DNA of 64,000 nt from JAIQFV01 sp041494885 (GTDB lineage: Bacteria; Acidobacteriota; Terriglobia; JAIQFV01): contig JBGQBO010000005.1 of the NCBI GenBank assembly GCA_041494885.1, positions 62,001 through 126,000 on the forward strand. The letters run 5' to 3'. Within the stretch, counting starts at the first letter, position 1. Each line of letters opens with the position of its first letter. The position numbers and the translations under genes are program-made. Of the stretch, positions 61,110-64,000 are shown piece by piece. The notes beneath the pieces are model-generated. The model had not been told where the DNA came from and searched no databases. It saw only the letters and a list, made by a program, of their open reading frames with translations.

Positions 61110-61821
61110 TCGTTCCTCATCCCCGATTGAAGTTCTTTGGTTTCTCTCGAATTCGTTTCTCAATTCGCCTGACCTCGCTTGACTGTCGATCCAGCCACTT
61201 TCACTACGCTGCATTATCCAAAAACAATATCTCAAAACTTTAACATCCAAGGAATGTCACCCAATTTCTTGTAGCTCCGTCTGCGGCATTCAGGAATCGC
61301 AAAATTTTTAAACTCCCAGATCGCGGAAAGATCAACCCGGGCGTGAAAAGCTCCCTTTCTATCGCCCCGTCCATACCGCTTCTGATCATTGGGTCTCTCA
61401 CAGCCTAAACCATGTCCTGTGAAGGTCTTGGAGTCATCGACCCGCAGATCATCATTGAACTAGCAGCAAACCACCCGCCAAACGAATATCCTGTTATTTG
61501 TGAACCATTTACGAGAAAAGCAAGGGGTTACACTATTAACAATTTGTGGCTCCGGCATATGGTTATTCGTCAACCCTCAGTTAAAGACTGACGAAACCAA
61601 AAAACGGCGACCTCGCCGATCAAGGCTGGGGTTAATCAATGAGAGTGATGGTTCATTGAGTGAGTTGGGAGGTAAATTCCAAGAAGCGTTCCCGGGGTAA
61701 GAGCGTCTGCTTCATGTTACAGCACCAGCACTTCTTCGTCGACCGGAGGACAACCCTGAACTTCAGAGAGCATCACATTCCAGAAACCAAAAACTCTCGA
61801 AGACAGGTACAGTGAGCGTGT
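61110..61821. other. Gap between chaperone and subunit genes
   Basis: 712 bases with no supported gene. The short frame at 61500-61700 has no ribosome site and no family signs. The gap may carry a second promoter for the chaperone/barrel pair. 61270-61370 and 61500-61600 are AT-richer than the neighbours. Nothing else seen. Confidence 0.4.
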
Positions 61822-62334
61822 TCATGGCGAAGAGGTGACCACGGTAATCGTTTGGTTGTAAGAGCCCGTGTTGTAACCCCACTGGTTTTTCAGCGAAAAA
61901 GCCGTATTACAGTTGAACTGGCCGGTCGGAGTGTTACCGAGCCCTCGTATTACATCCTGGGGAACAGTCGAGCTCATCGTCCCGGGTACGCAGGTACACC
62001 CTTTAGCACAAGCGTTTCCGGTCATTGTTGAGGTCCAAGTCAGGTTCGCTATGGGGATTTTGCTCACACCATCAGAGTTCAGAAGATCGCCGTTTGCCAG
62101 AAGGTGAACCGACCAATTCTGATTAGCCCCGTTAGTCACCCTAACTTTTATCAGGACGGTGGCACTGCCTGGAATTTGAGCCACTGAGCTCGGATTGGCA
62201 TCGGGGAAGGTGATTGAGGACGGGCTGATGGTGAGGGTGAAAGCGATCGCGGCATACGACTGGGAGCCGCACACCCCGAGGCCTACCACTGCGAGGATTA
62301 CGATCAATAGGTTTCTTGCCTGCTTGTTCAGCAT
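61822..62334 (-). CDS. Exported pilin-like subunit, cysteine-containing
   Basis: 170 residues. A signal peptide (about 8-28, LLIVILAVVGLGVCGSQSYA) is followed by an Ig-like beta body: FTLTISPSSITFPDANPSSV, VLIKVRVTNGANQNWSVHL, ending QWGYNTGSYNQTITVV. It shares the NxWxYNTGSY ending and the FPDAxP start with the two other subunits but has four body cysteines (CAKGCTC plus FNC), suggesting disulphides. It could be a minor or tip subunit; this is inference. It is the last of three subunit genes. Confidence 0.75.
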   Translation of the reverse strand: MLNKQARNLLIVILAVVGLGVCGSQSYAAIAFTLTISPSSITFPDANPSSVAQIPGSATVLIKVRVTNGANQNWSVHLLANGDLLNSDGVSKIPIANLTWTSTMTGNACAKGCTCVPGTMSSTVPQDVIRGLGNTPTGQFNCNTAFSLKNQWGYNTGSYNQTITVVTSSP

Positions 62335-62428
62335 TGCTTAACTCATCCTCCCCAATCTTAAAACTGGCGCGCGGGAAGGCCTTATCCCCAACCCGCTGCC
62401 AAAAAGCGATCGACTTACCGCGGAATGA

Positions 62429-62941
62429 CTAGGGAGCTGTCAGCGTGTAGGTCACCGTCGCGGTGTAACTGCCGGTATTATAAGTCCAGTTATTGGCGAG
62501 GACGAAACTATATGTGCCATTGTATGTCCCGCTGCCATTGCCGAAGGTGGCCGCGCTCTGCGCTGAGGCTTTATTCAGGGTCCCTGCGATGAACGGCGCG
62601 CCCGAAGCGGTCCAACTCACTGCGCTGATTGGAATGGTATCCGAACCCGATGTCAGATCGTTGGCGGAGGCAACCGTCAATGTCGCTGCGGTCGCTTTTC
62701 CCGTGCGCACCCGGGCGGTCACTGCGACGGGGTTGTCCGCTGGGACGGAACTCACCGTGGTCGGACTGGAATCAGCAAAGTTAATCGTCGTGGGTGCAAG
62801 CACCAGTTCGGCGCGAGCCGCAACGGTGGCATTGATGGTCAGGGTTCCAGGGGATGAGGCCGCGAAGGTAACGCTACTCAGGATGAGGGCGGCCCCGGCT
62901 ATTGCTGTGATTGTCATCAGGGTCTTCAAAAAGTTTTTCAT
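62429..62941 (-). CDS. Exported pilin-like subunit
   Basis: 170 residues from the ATG at 62941 with GGAG upstream; a TTG at 62953 is not needed. A signal peptide (about 6-27, ends VTFAAS) is followed by GTLTINATVAARAELVLAPT, INFADSSPTTVSS, VTARVRTGKATAATLTVASA, SAVSWTASGAPFIAG and NGTYSFVLANNWTYNTGSYT, ending TVTYTLTAP. About 55-60 percent identical by eye to the gene upstream. No cysteine in the body. The strand order (Ig sandwich with a last TGSYTATVTYTL strand) fits a fibre subunit. Confidence 0.82.
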   Translation of the reverse strand: MKNFLKTLMTITAIAGAALILSSVTFAASSPGTLTINATVAARAELVLAPTTINFADSSPTTVSSVPADNPVAVTARVRTGKATAATLTVASANDLTSGSDTIPISAVSWTASGAPFIAGTLNKASAQSAATFGNGSGTYNGTYSFVLANNWTYNTGSYTATVTYTLTAP

Positions 62942-62986
62942 GTTGGTCTCCAAGGTTTATTTTGTAATGATTGTGAAAGCAAAAAT

Positions 62987-63511
62987 TTATGGGGCGGTCA
63001 ATGTGTAGGTCACCGTCGCAGCATAACTGCCCGTGTTGTAGCTCCAGCTATTGGCCAGGGTAAAGGTGTAGGTCCCGTTGTAGGAGCCGCTGCCGTTTGC
63101 AAAATTGGCCGCACTTTGCGCCGTGGTCTTGTTCAGGGTCCCGGCAATAAACGGACCCGCTGAGGCCGTCCAGCTGACATTGCTGGCGGGGATCGAGTCA
63201 CCCCCCGATGTCAGGTCTCCACTCACGGCCGCCAGGAGGGTCGCCTTGCTGTTTGCGGCAGTCCGCACGTTGGCACTCACCGCTACAGTAGAGTTGGCGG
63301 CGATGGTTGGCGATGTGGTGGGGCTTGCATCCGCAAAGCTGATCGATGAAGGTGACAACGTCAGTTCCGCACGGGCTGACACCGTCGCATTGATCGTTAA
63401 GGTCTGTGTAGCATTCGCTGCAAAAAGAGTGGTGCCGGTCATTAGGGCAACCACAATCATCGCTGCAAGAATCGTGAAGGTCTTCCCGACGGGTCTCGAA
63501 TTGTTTTTCAT
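62987..63511 (-). CDS. Exported pilin-like subunit, first of the operon
   Basis: 174 residues from the ATG at 63511 with GAGGAAACC upstream; the longer frame to 63652 is not supported. A signal peptide (about 12-32, ends TLFAAN) is followed by TLTINATVSARAELTLSPSS, ISFADASPTTSPT, VSANVRTAANSKATLLAAVS, NVSWTASAGPFIAGTLNKTT and ANSWSYNTGSYAATVTYTL. It is a paralogue of the next gene. First in the operon, hence a candidate major subunit. Confidence 0.82.
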   Translation of the reverse strand: MKNNSRPVGKTFTILAAMIVVALMTGTTLFAANATQTLTINATVSARAELTLSPSSISFADASPTTSPTIAANSTVAVSANVRTAANSKATLLAAVSGDLTSGGDSIPASNVSWTASAGPFIAGTLNKTTAQSAANFANGSGSYNGTYTFTLANSWSYNTGSYAATVTYTLTAP

Positions 63512-64000
63512 GGTTTCCTCTTTTTTGATTGAAATTTGTTTTTTTTCGGACTCATCAAGGGGCTTAACACTGGACTTGCTGACTAACATTTGGTCTTTCA
63601 AATTCTGCTTGGTCAAGTTCACTGTTAAACCCCTCTCGATGTTCACAGCCATGTTTTATAACTTTCATATGACAAAAATGTGACGATTAGGAAATTCTAT
63701 GGATGGAAATTCGAAAGGAGGGTAGGCCCCACGCGCAACCCTTATTTTACAGGGGTCCGACGATCTAAGCTTCTCTAAATAAAGGTTATAATTTCACACT
63801 TTTGTGACAATTGAGGTTTTGAAAAAGTTGAGTGAAATTGTAACTTTCGAGAAAGCGGTGTCAAAAATGTAACGATATTGGATCGAGAGGCAAGCGATAC
63901 GGGATGACTCTAAGGGATGCTCCAATCCATTACTACTTTCCCTCTCGAAATACAGACACCTCAGCCCCCAAACAAGGGGCTGTAAAGAACGGGTTTGAAT
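63512..64000 (-). promoter_or_regulatory. Upstream region of the subunit operon with repeated TGTRAC motifs
   Basis: No gene is supported in the last 489 bases. GACAAAAATGTGACGAT (63671-63687) and GTCAAAAATGTAACGAT (63860-63876) differ at two of 17 bases; TCACACTTTTGTGA (63794-63807) is a TCACA-N4-TGTGA inverted pair, and GTGAAATTGTAAC is at 63832-63844. The four share TGTRAC and may be regulator sites. A CAGCCCC...GGGGCTG hairpin is at 63962-63982, without a T run. Confidence 0.5.

Noticed and set aside
59862..61130. 422-codon plus-strand open frame opposite the barrel and chaperone genes
   Set aside because: The minus-strand proteins have signal peptides, domain structure and good gene spacing. 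The plus frame is a His/Arg/Asp-rich shadow.
61500..61700. 66-codon plus-strand frame between chaperone and subunit genes
   Set aside because: No ribosome site, no family features, opposite strand to the operon.
1..64000. tRNA, rRNA, tmRNA and phage or transposase genes
   Set aside because: I looked for T-loop patterns, rRNA segments and transposase or integrase motifs by eye and found none that hold up; a covariance search was not possible.

Overview
The window looks like a chromosomal piece from a Gram-negative bacterium, most likely an acidobacterium. An outer membrane is implied by a complete type II secretion operon with a secretin, by heptose and lipopolysaccharide-type genes, and by a large outer-membrane barrel candidate. 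The acidobacterial guess rests on style: large exported IPT/YVTN proteins, a C-terminal secreted-protein signature like those of Solibacter relatives, an S55-type peptidase outside sporulation, TMTC-like TPR membrane proteins, and many ECF sigma/anti-sigma pairs. It is inference from protein families, not a phylogeny. No rRNA, tRNA or CRISPR array was seen.

Layout: 1-3053 holds two tandem paralogous TMTC-like membrane/TPR genes, the first cut by the window edge. 3345-7220 is a minus-strand sugar-nucleotide and glycosyltransferase cluster (WbpB-like, WbpD-like, epimerase, GT2). 7864-13390 holds exported proteins of unknown role. 14035-26874 is a complete minus-strand T2SS operon read E-F-G-H-I-J-K-L-M-C-D, preceded by an ECF sigma factor, its zinc-finger anti-sigma factor and a small exported protein (27043-29059). 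29226-37394 is a second envelope-glycan region (GT2-methyltransferase fusion, two membrane proteins, Trm112-like protein, heptosyltransferase, heptose kinase). 37444-41146 holds aroK, an exported protein, and a second sigma/anti-sigma/DUF4097 operon. 41529-45769 has a beta-propeller protein and an S55 peptidase-like protein. 46173-49072 is an iron module: a sigma70-type promoter overlapped by a Fur-like palindrome, feoB, and a DtxR-type regulator. 49417-51538 has tatA, an EamA transporter and a SnoaL-like protein.

The two most unusual loci come last. At 51658-55023 a cysteine synthase, a JAMM peptidase and a three-domain protein (ubiquitin-like CysO/MoaD, E1-like ThiF/MoeB, rhodanese) together make a compact thiocarboxylate-dependent cysteine pathway. 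The diglycine of the ubiquitin-like domain lies inside the chain, so the neighbouring peptidase may have to free it. At 57096-63511 three small exported beta-rich proteins, a PapD-like chaperone and a 1042-residue outer-membrane barrel candidate with two C-terminal LysM domains have the gene order of a chaperone-usher fibre system, although no standard usher signature is evident.

A further theme is non-coding. At least nine families of short-period phrase repeats, mostly in inverted pairs, fill intergenic gaps, and they sit at most junctions of the T2SS operon.
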